Below, piece after piece: positions 1 through 8,866 of a DNA stretch of 64,000 bases. Where the stretch lies: contig NZ_JABUHN010000008.1 of NCBI RefSeq assembly GCF_013328815.1, forward strand, positions 124,001 through 188,000. Reading direction: 5' to 3'. The notes under the pieces are model-generated. The model was not told the origin of the DNA. It searched no databases and saw only the letters and a program-made list of their open reading frames with translations. A program made the position numbers and the translations under genes. Within the stretch, counting starts at the first letter, position 1. Each line of letters begins with the position of its first letter. The stretch is from Tabrizicola fusiformis. Lineage in GTDB: Bacteria > Pseudomonadota > Alphaproteobacteria > Rhodobacterales > Rhodobacteraceae.

Positions 1-67
1 TGCCGGAACCGATGAATTTCCCGATGATGTTTCGGCCCTGATCTTCGATTTCCGCGGCGGGGGTTAG
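1..67 (+). CDS. 3' end of an unidentified protein (partial)
   Basis: Codons read from base 2 give about 21 residues (ending DEFPDDVSALIFDFRGGG) before a TAG at 65-67. The gene begins off the left edge. Its stop overlaps the stop of the leftward Nudix gene by a few bases, the usual arrangement of convergent genes in this window, which is the main reason to believe it. Too little is visible to assign a family. It could be a chance open frame. Confidence 0.4.
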   Translation, partial: AGTDEFPDDVSALIFDFRGGG

Positions 68-507
68 CACGCCAGAATCCGTGCCACCATGGCACGGTCG
101 CCCGGATTGCCCAGCTCCTGCACCGCCGCTCGCGCCTCGATCCAGACCGCCTGATGCCCGGGTTCCGTCGGCGGGCCGACGCGCAGCACCGGCCGCGCGA
201 CATAGACCGTGCAGAGCTTTTCGGCCCACAGATCATATTCCGGCATATAGCAGAACCGCCGGAACGCACCAAAGCGGCGGATGCCCGCGATATGCCAGCC
301 GGTTTCCTCCATCACCTCGCGGTGCAGGGCGGCAATCGGATGCTCTCCCCTGTCTATGCCGCCACCCGGCAGTTGGAACTCGGGCACCGGGGCGGCCTGA
401 TGGGTGACCAGCATCGCATCGCCATCCAGCAGCACCGCATAGACGCCCGGCCGCCGCCTGTAGCTCTGCCCCGCCTTCACCGCTTCGCCATACCGCCGGA
501 TCGACAT
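64..507 (-). CDS. Nudix hydrolase
   Basis: A 147-residue protein with a complete Nudix box at about residues 49-71 (GX5EX7REVMEETGW), the motif that binds Mg2+ and hydrolyses nucleoside-diphosphate-X substrates. The substrate cannot be told from sequence. The start chosen is the ATG at 505-507 (MSIRRYGE). The open frame continues upstream into the hslO region on the other strand, but that extension is antisense shadow and has no ATG with a better ribosome site. The gene is transcribed divergently from hslO with 72 bases between them, so promoters for both must lie in 508-579. It is probably cytoplasmic, since no signal peptide is visible. Confidence 0.88.
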   Translation of the reverse strand: MSIRRYGEAVKAGQSYRRRPGVYAVLLDGDAMLVTHQAAPVPEFQLPGGGIDRGEHPIAALHREVMEETGWHIAGIRRFGAFRRFCYMPEYDLWAEKLCTVYVARPVLRVGPPTEPGHQAVWIEARAAVQELGNPGDRAMVARILAC

Positions 508-579
508 GCCCCTTGGACCTTTCGTTGCCCTGCCTATATAGGCGCGGTATGCCAACACTGGCAGCCTTAGGAAACCCCG

Positions 580-1563
580 ATGAATCCCGAACAGATCGCA
601 TGGGACGATACCGTCCTGCCTTTCCAGCTTGACCGCTCTGACATCCGCGGCCGCGTGGTGCGGCTGGATGGGGTATTGGAACAGGTTCTGCACCAGCACA
701 ATTACCCCCCGGTGATCGAAGCCTTGGTGGCCGAGGCCGCCCTGCTGACCGCGCTGATCGGGCAGTCGATCAAGCTGCGCTGGAAGTTGAGCCTGCAAAT
801 TCGCGGCAACGGTCCGGCGCGGCTGATCGCCACCGATTACTACGGCCCGAGCGACGAGGGCGAGCCCGCCCGCATCCGCGCCTATGCCAGCTATAACGCC
901 GAGCGGCTGGACCACGAGGCGCGGCCCTTCAGCCAGATCGGACAGGGCTATTTCGCGGTCATGCTCGATCAGGGCGAGGGCATGGTGCCCTATCAGGGCT
1001 TTACCCCCATCGCCGGAGGCAGCCTTTCCGCCTGTGCAGAGACGTATTTTGCCCAGTCCGAACAATTGCCGACCCGGTTTGCCCTGCATTTCGGCAAAAG
1101 CCAGGTTCCGGGCGGGACCAGCCATTGGCGCGGCGGCGGCATCATGCTGCAACACATGCCGCCAGCGGGAGGTGCGGTCGCGGCCGAAGGCGGATCGGGG
1201 GAAGGCGGACTGTTGTCGCACAGCGATATCCTCTCTGGCGATCAGTCGGAAAACTGGACCCGGGCGAATGTGCTGCTGGATACGGTCGAGGAACTGGAGC
1301 TGATCGGCCCCTCGGTGACGCCTGCCGACCTTCTGGTGCGCCTGTTCCATGAGGAAGAGCCGCGGGTGTTTGACGCCCAGCCGCTGCGCTTTGGCTGTTC
1401 CTGCTCGGAAGACAAGGTGCGGCAGGCGATGTCGATCTATTCGCAGAAGGACATCGCGCATATGACCACGCCCGAGGGCAAGGTCACCGCAGATTGCCAG
1501 TTCTGCAGCGCGCATTACGAGCTGGACCCCAAGACCCTGGGGTTCGAGGGCAAGAATGCCTGA
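580..1563 (+). CDS. hslO: Hsp33 redox-regulated molecular chaperone
   Basis: Cytoplasmic holdase chaperone activated by oxidative stress. The protein is 327 residues, a little longer than the E. coli protein (about 290). The C-terminal zinc centre is intact: Cys273 and Cys275 (GCSC) and Cys306 and Cys309 (CQFC), the CXC...CXXC redox switch that releases zinc and unfolds on oxidation. The N-terminal HSP33 domain starts with the typical DDTVLPFQLDRSDIRGRVVRL. The start ATG at 580 follows a short divergent promoter region. Its 3' end overlaps the start of the next Nudix gene by 8 bases, indicating an operon with the downstream RNA-processing genes. Confidence 0.96.
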   Translation: MNPEQIAWDDTVLPFQLDRSDIRGRVVRLDGVLEQVLHQHNYPPVIEALVAEAALLTALIGQSIKLRWKLSLQIRGNGPARLIATDYYGPSDEGEPARIRAYASYNAERLDHEARPFSQIGQGYFAVMLDQGEGMVPYQGFTPIAGGSLSACAETYFAQSEQLPTRFALHFGKSQVPGGTSHWRGGGIMLQHMPPAGGAVAAEGGSGEGGLLSHSDILSGDQSENWTRANVLLDTVEELELIGPSVTPADLLVRLFHEEEPRVFDAQPLRFGCSCSEDKVRQAMSIYSQKDIAHMTTPEGKVTADCQFCSAHYELDPKTLGFEGKNA

Positions 1564-2137
1564 GATTGATCGCCTCCGCGCCGCGCTTACGCGCCCCGGG
1601 GGCGATTCGTCTGACTTCGACCTGAACCCGGGGCTGGTCTTGCCACCGGGCCGCGTGCTGCGGCCTGCGGCGGTTCTGGTGGCCATCTGGCAGGATCGGC
1701 TGATCCTGACCAAACGCGCCTCGCATCTCAAGCACCACCCGGGACAGATCGCCTTCCCGGGTGGCAAGGTTGATCCCAGCGACGACAGTGCCGAGGCCGC
1801 CGCCCTGCGCGAGGCCCGCGAAGAGATCGCCCTTCCCTCCGCCACGGTCGAGCTTTTGGGCCGCCTGCCCGCCCATGAAACCGTGACGGGATTTAGCGTA
1901 ACCCCCATTTTGGGCCATATCAGAGACGCTTTTTCCCCGGCGCCAGAGGCGGGTGAGGTGGAAGAGGTCTTTACCGTGCCGCTGTCCCATGTGCTGAACC
2001 CGGCGCGCTATGTAGTGGAGCGGCGGCTTTGGCGGGGGGAGTGGCGGCATTATTACGCTGTGCCCTATGGCCCCTATTACATCTGGGGCGCAACGGCCCG
2101 TATTCTGCGCGGTCTGGCCGAGCGGGTTGGGCCATGA
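1556..2137 (+). CDS. CoA pyrophosphatase-type Nudix hydrolase
   Basis: A 193-residue Nudix protein carrying the UPF0035 signature just before the Nudix box (LTKRASHLKHHPGQIAFPGG, about residues 51-70), which marks the family that cleaves coenzyme A and its oxidised or acylated forms to 3',5'-ADP and phosphopantetheine (NudL/NUDT7/8 type). The catalytic REAREE helix is at residues 85-90. The last part of the box reads EEIAL rather than EEIGL, a mild substitution. It overlaps hslO by 8 bases at its start and the CCA-adding enzyme by 4 bases at its end (ATGA), so translation is probably coupled. Confidence 0.9.
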   Translation: MPEIDRLRAALTRPGGDSSDFDLNPGLVLPPGRVLRPAAVLVAIWQDRLILTKRASHLKHHPGQIAFPGGKVDPSDDSAEAAALREAREEIALPSATVELLGRLPAHETVTGFSVTPILGHIRDAFSPAPEAGEVEEVFTVPLSHVLNPARYVVERRLWRGEWRHYYAVPYGPYYIWGATARILRGLAERVGP

Positions 2138-3264
2138 AGGTTTCGGGCGATTGGCTGCAGGCCGAGCCGACACAGGCGCTGTGCGCCGCGCTGGAGGCTG
2201 CGGGGTTTCAGGCCCTGTTCGTGGGTGGCTGCGTGCGCAATGCGCTTTTGGGCGTAGAGGTTGGCGATATCGACATTGCCAGTGACGCCACACCCGAAAC
2301 AGTCTCTGACATTGCGGTTTATGCCGGTTTTCGGGTGGTGCCGACCGGCATCGAGCATGGAACGGTGACCGTCATCGCAGGCGGTATCCCGCATGAGGTG
2401 ACAACCTTCCGCCGCGATGTCGAGACCGATGGCCGCCGCGCGACCGTCGCCTTTTCCTCGGATGTGGCCGAAGACGCGGCGCGGCGCGATTTCACCATGA
2501 ACGCGCTTTATGCCCGTGCCGATGGCAGCGTGATCGACCCCCTGGGTGGCCTGCCCGACCTGCTGGCGCGCCACGTCCGCTTTGTCGGAGAGCCCGAGGC
2601 GCGCATCCGCGAGGATTACCTGCGCATCCTGCGGTTCTTTCGCTTTCATGCCCATTATGGTGATCCGAAAAACGGAATTGATGCCGAGGGGCTGGCCGCC
2701 TGTGCGGCTCTGAGTGCGGGTTTAGAGACACTTTCAGCCGAGCGCGTCACCTCTGAAACCTGCAAGCTCCTGGCGGCGCCGGACCCTGCCCCGGCGGTTG
2801 CCGCCATGGCGCAGGCGGGTGTTCTCGCCCGGATTCTGCCCGGCGCCGATCCCCGCGCGCTGGCGCCGCTGGTGCATCTTGAGGCGGGCGCCCCGCCCCG
2901 CTGGCACCGCCGCCTTGCCGTGCTGGGCGGGAATGCGGAGAAGCTGCGCCTGAGTCGCGCCGATACAGTCACTATAACGGCGATCAGAGACGAAATTGGC
3001 AGCATGAACAGCCCCGCCGCGCTTGGCTTTCTGCATGGCGCAGTCACCGCGACGGATGCTGTCCTAGCGCGTGCCGCCCTGCTGTCGCCCCTGCCACAAG
3101 ACTGGCAGGCGGCCATCGCAAGGGGCGCCGCCGCCCGCTTTCCCGTCGCAGCCGCCGATCTGCCCGACCTTGCCGGCCCTGCCCTTGGTGCCCGTCTGAA
3201 ACAGTTGCGCGCGCGCTGGCTGGCCAGCGACCTGCGACTGAGCAAGGAAGAACTTTTAGCCTGA
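2134..3264 (+). CDS. CCA tRNA nucleotidyltransferase / poly(A) polymerase family
   Basis: A 376-residue class II nucleotidyltransferase that adds or repairs the 3' CCA of tRNA. Visible motifs are FVGGCVRNALLG (residues 29-40), the metal-binding pair in GDIDIAS (Asp45 and Asp47), RRDFTMNAL, and EDYLRILRFFRFHA of the template-reading domain. The C-terminal half is variable, as in alphaproteobacterial members. The start is the ATG at 2134 that overlaps the previous stop (ATGA). An in-frame extension upstream is read through the Nudix gene and is not credible. A dedicated poly(A) polymerase role cannot be excluded, but alphaproteobacteria normally have one such enzyme, acting on tRNA. Confidence 0.93.
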   Translation: MKVSGDWLQAEPTQALCAALEAAGFQALFVGGCVRNALLGVEVGDIDIASDATPETVSDIAVYAGFRVVPTGIEHGTVTVIAGGIPHEVTTFRRDVETDGRRATVAFSSDVAEDAARRDFTMNALYARADGSVIDPLGGLPDLLARHVRFVGEPEARIREDYLRILRFFRFHAHYGDPKNGIDAEGLAACAALSAGLETLSAERVTSETCKLLAAPDPAPAVAAMAQAGVLARILPGADPRALAPLVHLEAGAPPRWHRRLAVLGGNAEKLRLSRADTVTITAIRDEIGSMNSPAALGFLHGAVTATDAVLARAALLSPLPQDWQAAIARGAAARFPVAAADLPDLAGPALGARLKQLRARWLASDLRLSKEELLA

Positions 3265-3320
3265 CTGTTTCCCTCGGGAGAAAAAACCTCTATATCCGGG
3301 GTCCAATTCCAGGTGAGATC

Positions 3321-5159
3321 ATGTTCCGCTTCTTCGAGGGTCTGGTTGACCCCTACGCCACCTATACCCCCACCGACACGCCCCCGCGCAAGCTCTGGCC
3401 CTTTCTGTGGGATTATATCGTTCCCTTCCGCTGGGTCTTTGCCGCGACGGGCACTGTCGCCATTGCCAATGGTGCGCTGGATATCGCGCTGATCTGGTAT
3501 GTCGGGCGTCTGGTAGATCTGTTGTCCACAGGCAGCCCGGCGCAGTTCTGGGCCAGCCACTGGGCCGAGGTGCTGGGCGTGGCGTTTGTGGTTCTGGTCA
3601 TCCGTCCCGCCGTGGGCGTGACCGGGGTTGCCCTTTTGCACAACACCATCCTGACCAATTTCGGCACCATGATGCGCTGGCGCGCCCATGCCCATGTGCT
3701 GCGTCAGCCCGTCGGCTGGTTCGAAAGCGATTTTGCTGGGCGGATCGCCAACCGGATCATGCAGGCGCCGCCCGCCGCCGGGGAGGCGGTGTTCCAGACC
3801 TTTGACGCGGTTGCCTTCGCCTCGACCACGCTGGTCGGTGCGGCAATCATGCTGGCGGGGTCGGACCCGCGGCTTCTGGTGCCGCTGATCCTGTGGTTTG
3901 CGGGTTATATCGCGCTGATGCGCTGGACCGTGCGGCGTGCCGGCCCCGCCTCGACCGCCAGCTCCGAGGCGCGATCCGCGGTGACGGGCCGGGTCGTGGA
4001 CGCCTATTCCAACATCCACTCGGTCAAGCTTTTCGCCCATACCGAGCGCGAGCTGGAATATGGCCGCGAGGCGATCGAACGGTCGCGCACCACGTTCCAA
4101 TCGGAAATGCGCATCGTCACCACGATGGATCTGGTGCTGACCGTGCTGAACGGTTTCCTCATCGTCTCGGTCATCGGCTGGGCGATGTGGCTATGGTATG
4201 GCGGCGGCGCTTCGGTGGGGGCGGTGGCGGCGGCTGCGGCGCTTGTGCTGCGGCTGAACAGCATGACCTACTGGATCATGTGGGCGACGACCAACCTCGT
4301 GCAGAATCTGGGCACCGTGCAGGAGGGGATGGAGACGATCACCCAGCCGGTCACGCTGGTTGATGCGCCCGGCGCCAAGCCGCTGGCCTTCACCCGCGGC
4401 GAGGTGCAAATCGAAGGTGTCAGCCATCACTATGGCCGCGGTTTCGGCGGGTTGCAGGATGTCAGCCTGAACATCCGCCCGGGCGAAAAGATCGGTCTGG
4501 TCGGCCGCTCGGGCGCCGGGAAATCGACGCTGGTGAAGCTGATCCTGCGGTTCTACGACAGCGAGTCGGGCCGTATCCTGATTGACGGCCAGGACATTTC
4601 CCGCGTCACACAAGACAGTCTGCGGGCACAGATCGGCATGGTGCAGCAGGACAGCAGTCTGATGCACCGCTCGGTGCGCGAGAACATCCTTTACGGCTTC
4701 CCCGATGCCTCCGAAGCGCAGATGATTGCTGCGGCCAAACAGGCCGACGCGCATGAGTTTATTCTGGGTCTGGAAGATCCGCAGGGCCGCAAGGGATATG
4801 ACGCCCATGTGGGCGAGCGGGGGGTAAAGCTTTCGGGCGGGCAGCGGCAACGGGTGGCTCTGGCGCGGGTGATCCTCAAGGATGCGCCGATCCTGATTCT
4901 GGACGAGGCAACCTCGGCGCTCGACTCCGAGGCAGAGGCGACGATTCAGGATGCGCTGTTCGGCGTGATGCAGGGCAAGACGGTGATCGCCATTGCGCAC
5001 CGGCTGTCCACCATCGCAGAGATGGACCGCATCGTCGTGCTGGAAGATGGCAAGGTGGCGGAAGTGGGCAGTCATGCCGAACTTCTGGCTCTGAACGGCC
5101 TTTATGCCCGGTTCTGGGCCCGCCAATCGGGCGGTTTCATCGGGATGGATCTGGAATGA
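3321..5159 (+). CDS. ABC exporter half-transporter (permease-ATPase), first of a pair
   Basis: A 612-residue protein with an N-terminal type I exporter membrane domain of about six helices (residues 30-330) fused to a C-terminal ATPase. Walker A is GRSGAGKST (about 394-402), the signature is LSGGQRQRVALAR (about 503), Walker B is ILILDEATSALD, and an H-loop (IAHRLSTI) is present. The start ATG at 3321 follows an AGGTGAG ribosome site. It overlaps the next ABC gene by 4 bases, and the two proteins share layout and many residues, so a heterodimeric inner-membrane exporter is likely. The substrate is unknown; lipids, peptides or drugs are all transported by this family. Confidence 0.92.
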   Translation: MFRFFEGLVDPYATYTPTDTPPRKLWPFLWDYIVPFRWVFAATGTVAIANGALDIALIWYVGRLVDLLSTGSPAQFWASHWAEVLGVAFVVLVIRPAVGVTGVALLHNTILTNFGTMMRWRAHAHVLRQPVGWFESDFAGRIANRIMQAPPAAGEAVFQTFDAVAFASTTLVGAAIMLAGSDPRLLVPLILWFAGYIALMRWTVRRAGPASTASSEARSAVTGRVVDAYSNIHSVKLFAHTERELEYGREAIERSRTTFQSEMRIVTTMDLVLTVLNGFLIVSVIGWAMWLWYGGGASVGAVAAAAALVLRLNSMTYWIMWATTNLVQNLGTVQEGMETITQPVTLVDAPGAKPLAFTRGEVQIEGVSHHYGRGFGGLQDVSLNIRPGEKIGLVGRSGAGKSTLVKLILRFYDSESGRILIDGQDISRVTQDSLRAQIGMVQQDSSLMHRSVRENILYGFPDASEAQMIAAAKQADAHEFILGLEDPQGRKGYDAHVGERGVKLSGGQRQRVALARVILKDAPILILDEATSALDSEAEATIQDALFGVMQGKTVIAIAHRLSTIAEMDRIVVLEDGKVAEVGSHAELLALNGLYARFWARQSGGFIGMDLE

Positions 5160-7012
5160 TGAACCTCATACTCGGGCCTCGTATTCCGCCTTTCGCCGAG
5201 GCGGAGGTCCCGCCGCCGCCCCGGATGTGGGCCTTTTTCGGCTGGGCCCTGAAAGGGGCCTGGGCCGGAATCATCTGGGCTGCGCTCTGGTCGGCGGCGG
5301 CGGGTTCGCTCGAGGCGGTTTCGGCCACCATTCTGGGCCATGTGATCGACGCCGCCACCAGCGCCGAACCGGCAACGGCGCTGGCGAACCACTGGCACCT
5401 CGCGCTGGGGTTCCTTTTGTTCTATCTGCTTCTGCGCCCGGCAATTTTCGGAATGAACACCGCTGCCGCCTCGGTTCGGCTGGAGCCGAACCTGTTTCCG
5501 CTGATCCTGTCGCGCATCCACCGCTGGACCATGGGGCAGGCGGTTACATTCTTTGACAATGATTTCGCCGGACGCATCGCGCAAAAGCAGATGCAGACGG
5601 CACGGGCGGCAACCGATGTGGTTTCGGGAACCATCGAAACCGTGGCCTTTGCGCTGGCTTCGGTGGTGGGGTCGGTTGCGCTGCTCTTGGCGATTGACGT
5701 GCGGGTTTCGGGCCTGCTTGTGCTGTGGGTGATTGCCTATGGGCTGTTCATTCGTGGGTTCCTGAAGCGGATCAGGGCCGCTTCGGGCGCGCGGGCGGCG
5801 GCGCGGGCGATGGTGACGGGGCAGATCGTCGATACCGTCACCAATATGAAAACCGTCAAGCTGTTCGCCCATGCCGAGCATGAGGACCGCGTGGCGCTTG
5901 AGGCGATGGCGAGCTTCCGCGAAAAGGCCACCGAATACGGCATCATCTCAAGCTGGTTCCGGCTTGCACTGATGGCGCTGGCGGGGGTTTTGCCGGTGAT
6001 GTTGGTGGGTGGCACCGTGGCGCTCTGGTTGCAGGGCCATGCGACGGCGGGCGACATCGCGGCGGCGGGGGCAATTTCCTTCCGGCTGGCACAGATGACG
6101 GGCTGGGTTTCGTTCAGCCTGATGGGCATTTTCGGTAATCTGGGCGAGGTGGAGGATGGTATCCGCACCCTGACCCCGCCCTATACGCTGGCCGATGCGC
6201 CCGACGCGGGCGAGATGCCGCGCGTCACGGGAGATGTGCAGTTCGATGCCGTCAGCTTTGCCTATGGCCGGCGCAGCGAAAGCGGTCGCGGCGGGGTGGA
6301 CGGCATCAACCTGCACATCCGCCCGGGCGAAAAGATCGGCGTGGTCGGGGCTTCGGGTGCCGGCAAATCGACACTGGTTTCGCTCTTGTTGCGGCTCTAT
6401 GATGCCGAACAGGGTCACATTCTGATCGACGGGCAGGATGTGCGCGACGTGACGCAGGAAAGCCTGCGGCGGCAGATCGGCATGGTCACGCAGGAAACCG
6501 CCATGTTCAACCGCACGGCGCGCGAGAACATCCTTTACGGCAACCCCGAGGCGACCGAGGCACAGATGATCGCCGCCGCCCGCGCCGCGGAGGCGCATGA
6601 CTTCATCCTCTCGCTGCGCGACCATCAGGGCCGCGCCGGCTATGACGCCTATCTGGGCGAGCGGGGGGTGAAACTGTCGGGCGGGCAGCGGCAGCGGATC
6701 GCGCTGGCGCGGGCCTTCCTGAAAGACGCGCCGATTCTGGTGCTGGACGAGGCAACTTCGGCCCTTGATTCCGAGGTCGAGGCCAGCATTCAGGACGCGC
6801 TGGCGCGGGTGATGCAGGGCAAGACCGTGGTGGCCATTGCGCACCGTCTTTCCACCATCGCCGAGATGGACCGCATCATCGTGCTTGACGCGGGCCGCAT
6901 CGTCGAGGAAGGCAGCCACAACGAACTTCTGGCGCGGGGCGGGCTTTATGCGCGCTACTGGAACCGTCAGTCGGGCGGCTTCATCGGCACCGAGGAAAAG
7001 GAACCGGCGTGA
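5156..7012 (+). CDS. ABC exporter half-transporter (permease-ATPase), second of a pair
   Basis: A 618-residue paralogue of the preceding gene, with an exporter membrane domain then an ATPase domain: Walker A GASGAGKST, signature LSGGQRQRIALAR, Walker B ILVLDEATSALD and switch His in IAHRLSTI. Both catalytic glutamates of the pair look intact, so neither site is obviously degenerate. Two adjacent ATGs at 5156 and 5159 are possible starts; the first overlaps the upstream stop as ATGATGA. Its own stop overlaps the GTG start of the RNA methyltransferase gene (GTGA). It probably forms a heterodimer with its neighbour. Substrate unknown. Confidence 0.91.
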   Translation: MMNLILGPRIPPFAEAEVPPPPRMWAFFGWALKGAWAGIIWAALWSAAAGSLEAVSATILGHVIDAATSAEPATALANHWHLALGFLLFYLLLRPAIFGMNTAAASVRLEPNLFPLILSRIHRWTMGQAVTFFDNDFAGRIAQKQMQTARAATDVVSGTIETVAFALASVVGSVALLLAIDVRVSGLLVLWVIAYGLFIRGFLKRIRAASGARAAARAMVTGQIVDTVTNMKTVKLFAHAEHEDRVALEAMASFREKATEYGIISSWFRLALMALAGVLPVMLVGGTVALWLQGHATAGDIAAAGAISFRLAQMTGWVSFSLMGIFGNLGEVEDGIRTLTPPYTLADAPDAGEMPRVTGDVQFDAVSFAYGRRSESGRGGVDGINLHIRPGEKIGVVGASGAGKSTLVSLLLRLYDAEQGHILIDGQDVRDVTQESLRRQIGMVTQETAMFNRTARENILYGNPEATEAQMIAAARAAEAHDFILSLRDHQGRAGYDAYLGERGVKLSGGQRQRIALARAFLKDAPILVLDEATSALDSEVEASIQDALARVMQGKTVVAIAHRLSTIAEMDRIIVLDAGRIVEEGSHNELLARGGLYARYWNRQSGGFIGTEEKEPA

Positions 7013-8238
7013 GGATCACCATTGACCGGCTGGGCCATCTGGGCGACGGCATTGCGCTGACCGACAGCGGCACGATCTATGCCAGTGGCCTGCTGCCCGG
7101 CGAGGTGGCCGAGGGCGCGTTGCAGGGCGATACGCTGATCAACACGCGGATCGTCACACCCTCCGCTTTGCGGGTCAAACCGCCGTGCAGTCACGCAAAG
7201 ACCTGCGGCGGCTGCCTGATGCAACACGCAACCGACGCCTTTGTGGCCGAGTGGAAGGAAAGCATCATCCGCGGCGCGCTGGCCGGTCAGGGGCTTGAGG
7301 CGCCGTTCCGGCCCATCGCCACCTCCCCCGCCCGCTCGCGCCGCCGGGCAACGCTGACCGGGCGCAAGACCAAGGGTGGCGCGCTGTTGGGGTTTCACGC
7401 CCGGGCGTCGGACCTGCTCTTGCCGGTGCCCAACTGCCAGCTTTTGCACCCCGATCTGATGGCCACCTTCCCGGGGCTTGAGGCGCTGGTGCGGCTGGGC
7501 GGCAGCCGGACGACCGAGCTGCAACTGACGGTGACCCGCAGCCTTGCCGGGGCCGATGTGGCGGTCTCGGGTGGCAAAGACCTCGATTCAACCCTGCGGC
7601 TGGAACTGGCCCGGGTGACCGAGGCGCACGGCTTTGCCCGTCTGACCTGGGGCGATGAAACCGTGGCCCTGCGCGCCAGCCCGGTGCAGCGGATGGGCCG
7701 CGCGCTTGTCACCCCGCCGCCGGGCGCCTTTCTGCAGGCCACGGCCGAAGGGGAAACTGCGCTGTTGCAGGCGGTGGCGCTGGCCATCGGTTCGGCCCGC
7801 AAGATCACCGATCTTTTCGCCGGCTGCGGCACCTTCGCTCTGCCCTTGGCCGAACGGGCCGAGGTTCATGCGGTGGAAGGTGAAGCCGCCATGACCGCCG
7901 CCCTCGACAAGGCCGCCCGTCAGACCGAAGGGCTGCGCCGCGTCACCGTGGAAACCCGCGACCTCTTCCGCCGTCCGCTGGAACCGGATGAGTTCAAGGG
8001 GGTGGAGGCCGCGGTGATCGACCCGCCCCGCGCGGGGGCCGAGGCGCAAGTGGCGCGGCTGGGTGCCGCGAAGGTGCCGGTCATCGCCATGGTATCCTGC
8101 AACCCGGTCACCTTTGCCCGTGACGCCCGCAGCCTGTGTCAGGCCGGTTACCGGCTGGATTGGGTGCAGGCGATCGACCAGTTCCGCTGGTCCGCCCATG
8201 TCGAGCTTGCCGCGCGCTTCGTTCTGACAAAAGCGTGA
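7009..8238 (+). CDS. TrmA/RlmD-type RNA (uracil-C5)-methyltransferase
   Basis: A 409-residue class I SAM-dependent enzyme of the group that methylates uracil C5 in 23S rRNA or tRNA. It has an iron-sulfur cluster motif near the N terminus (Cys60, Cys66 and Cys69 in CSHAKTCGGC, plus a fourth Cys in LLPVPNCQL), SAM motif DLFAGCGTFALPLA, DPPRAG, and the catalytic nucleophile in MVSCNPVTFARD (about Cys364). The cluster-bearing form points to an RlmD-like 23S rRNA enzyme, though the exact target is inference. The start is GTG at 7009, overlapping the ABC stop by 4 bases. Confidence 0.9.
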   Translation: MRITIDRLGHLGDGIALTDSGTIYASGLLPGEVAEGALQGDTLINTRIVTPSALRVKPPCSHAKTCGGCLMQHATDAFVAEWKESIIRGALAGQGLEAPFRPIATSPARSRRRATLTGRKTKGGALLGFHARASDLLLPVPNCQLLHPDLMATFPGLEALVRLGGSRTTELQLTVTRSLAGADVAVSGGKDLDSTLRLELARVTEAHGFARLTWGDETVALRASPVQRMGRALVTPPPGAFLQATAEGETALLQAVALAIGSARKITDLFAGCGTFALPLAERAEVHAVEGEAAMTAALDKAARQTEGLRRVTVETRDLFRRPLEPDEFKGVEAAVIDPPRAGAEAQVARLGAAKVPVIAMVSCNPVTFARDARSLCQAGYRLDWVQAIDQFRWSAHVELAARFVLTKA

Positions 8239-8306
8239 GCGGCCATCGCCCTCTGGCCTGAGCCGATGTTTTCGGCTATGGCCAGAAAAAAACGGGGCAG
8301 AGCAGC

Positions 8307-8810
8307 ATGGCCTTTCTGAGAATACTTCTGATTGTAGCCGCTTTTGTGGGGCTCGCGTCCTGCGGCGGCAAATTCCGCACCTATCATGGGCCGGAAATCA
8401 CATCGATTCAGGTCCACAAGGCCGACCGCAAGATGTATCTCTTGCACAACAGCAAGGTCGTGAAGACCTATGACATCGGGCTGGGCGGCAATCCGGTGGG
8501 TCACAAGCAATTCGAGGGCGACCTGAAAACGCCCGAGGGCAGCTATACCATCACCCACCGCAACCCGAAATCGACCTATCATCTGTCGCTGGGCATCTCT
8601 TACCCCAATGCCAATGACCGCGCCTATGCGGCTTCGCAGGGCAAACAGCCGGGCGGAGACATCTTCATTCACGGCGCCCCGCCCAAAGCGGTGCGGAAAT
8701 CGGTGCGCGACAATGACTGGACCGCGGGCTGTATCGCGGTGACCGACAAAGAGATCGAGATGATCTATGCCATGGTCAAGCCGGGCACGCCGATCCATAT
8801 TCTGCCCTGA
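8307..8810 (+). CDS. L,D-transpeptidase (YkuD) family lipoprotein
   Basis: A 167-residue protein with an N-terminal lipoprotein signal (hydrophobic stretch ending LASC, Cys19), so it is probably tethered to the outer membrane facing the periplasm. The rest is one YkuD domain with FIHGAPP and the catalytic cysteine in WTAGCIAVTD, resembling the YafK/DpaA subgroup. Members either form L,D cross-links or cleave peptidoglycan-linked lipoproteins; which applies here is not decidable. It is preceded by a 68-base gap and followed by a strong intrinsic terminator (8823-8846), so it ends the rightward run. Confidence 0.9.
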   Translation: MAFLRILLIVAAFVGLASCGGKFRTYHGPEITSIQVHKADRKMYLLHNSKVVKTYDIGLGGNPVGHKQFEGDLKTPEGSYTITHRNPKSTYHLSLGISYPNANDRAYAASQGKQPGGDIFIHGAPPKAVRKSVRDNDWTAGCIAVTDKEIEMIYAMVKPGTPIHILP

Positions 8811-8822
8811 GGCGGAAAAGGC

Positions 8823-8846
8823 AAAGGGCCCCGCTGGGCCCTTTTT
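8823..8846 (+). terminator. Rho-independent terminator after the L,D-transpeptidase gene
   Basis: The GC-rich hairpin AAAGGGCCC-CGCT-GGGCCCTTT is followed by a T run (TTTTT). It lies 13 bases after the stop at 8810 and separates this gene from the convergent CAP-domain gene, whose stop is at 8867. The A run on the left arm means it could also work in the opposite direction. Confidence 0.9.
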
Positions 8847-8866
8847 CGTCAGACGGGGTGGCGGGT

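Noticed and set aside
508-1908. Long N-terminal extension of the leftward Nudix frame across hslO (total over 600 codons)
   Set aside because: It is antisense to hslO and the second Nudix gene, both of which have clear family motifs. High-GC DNA keeps the antisense frame open.
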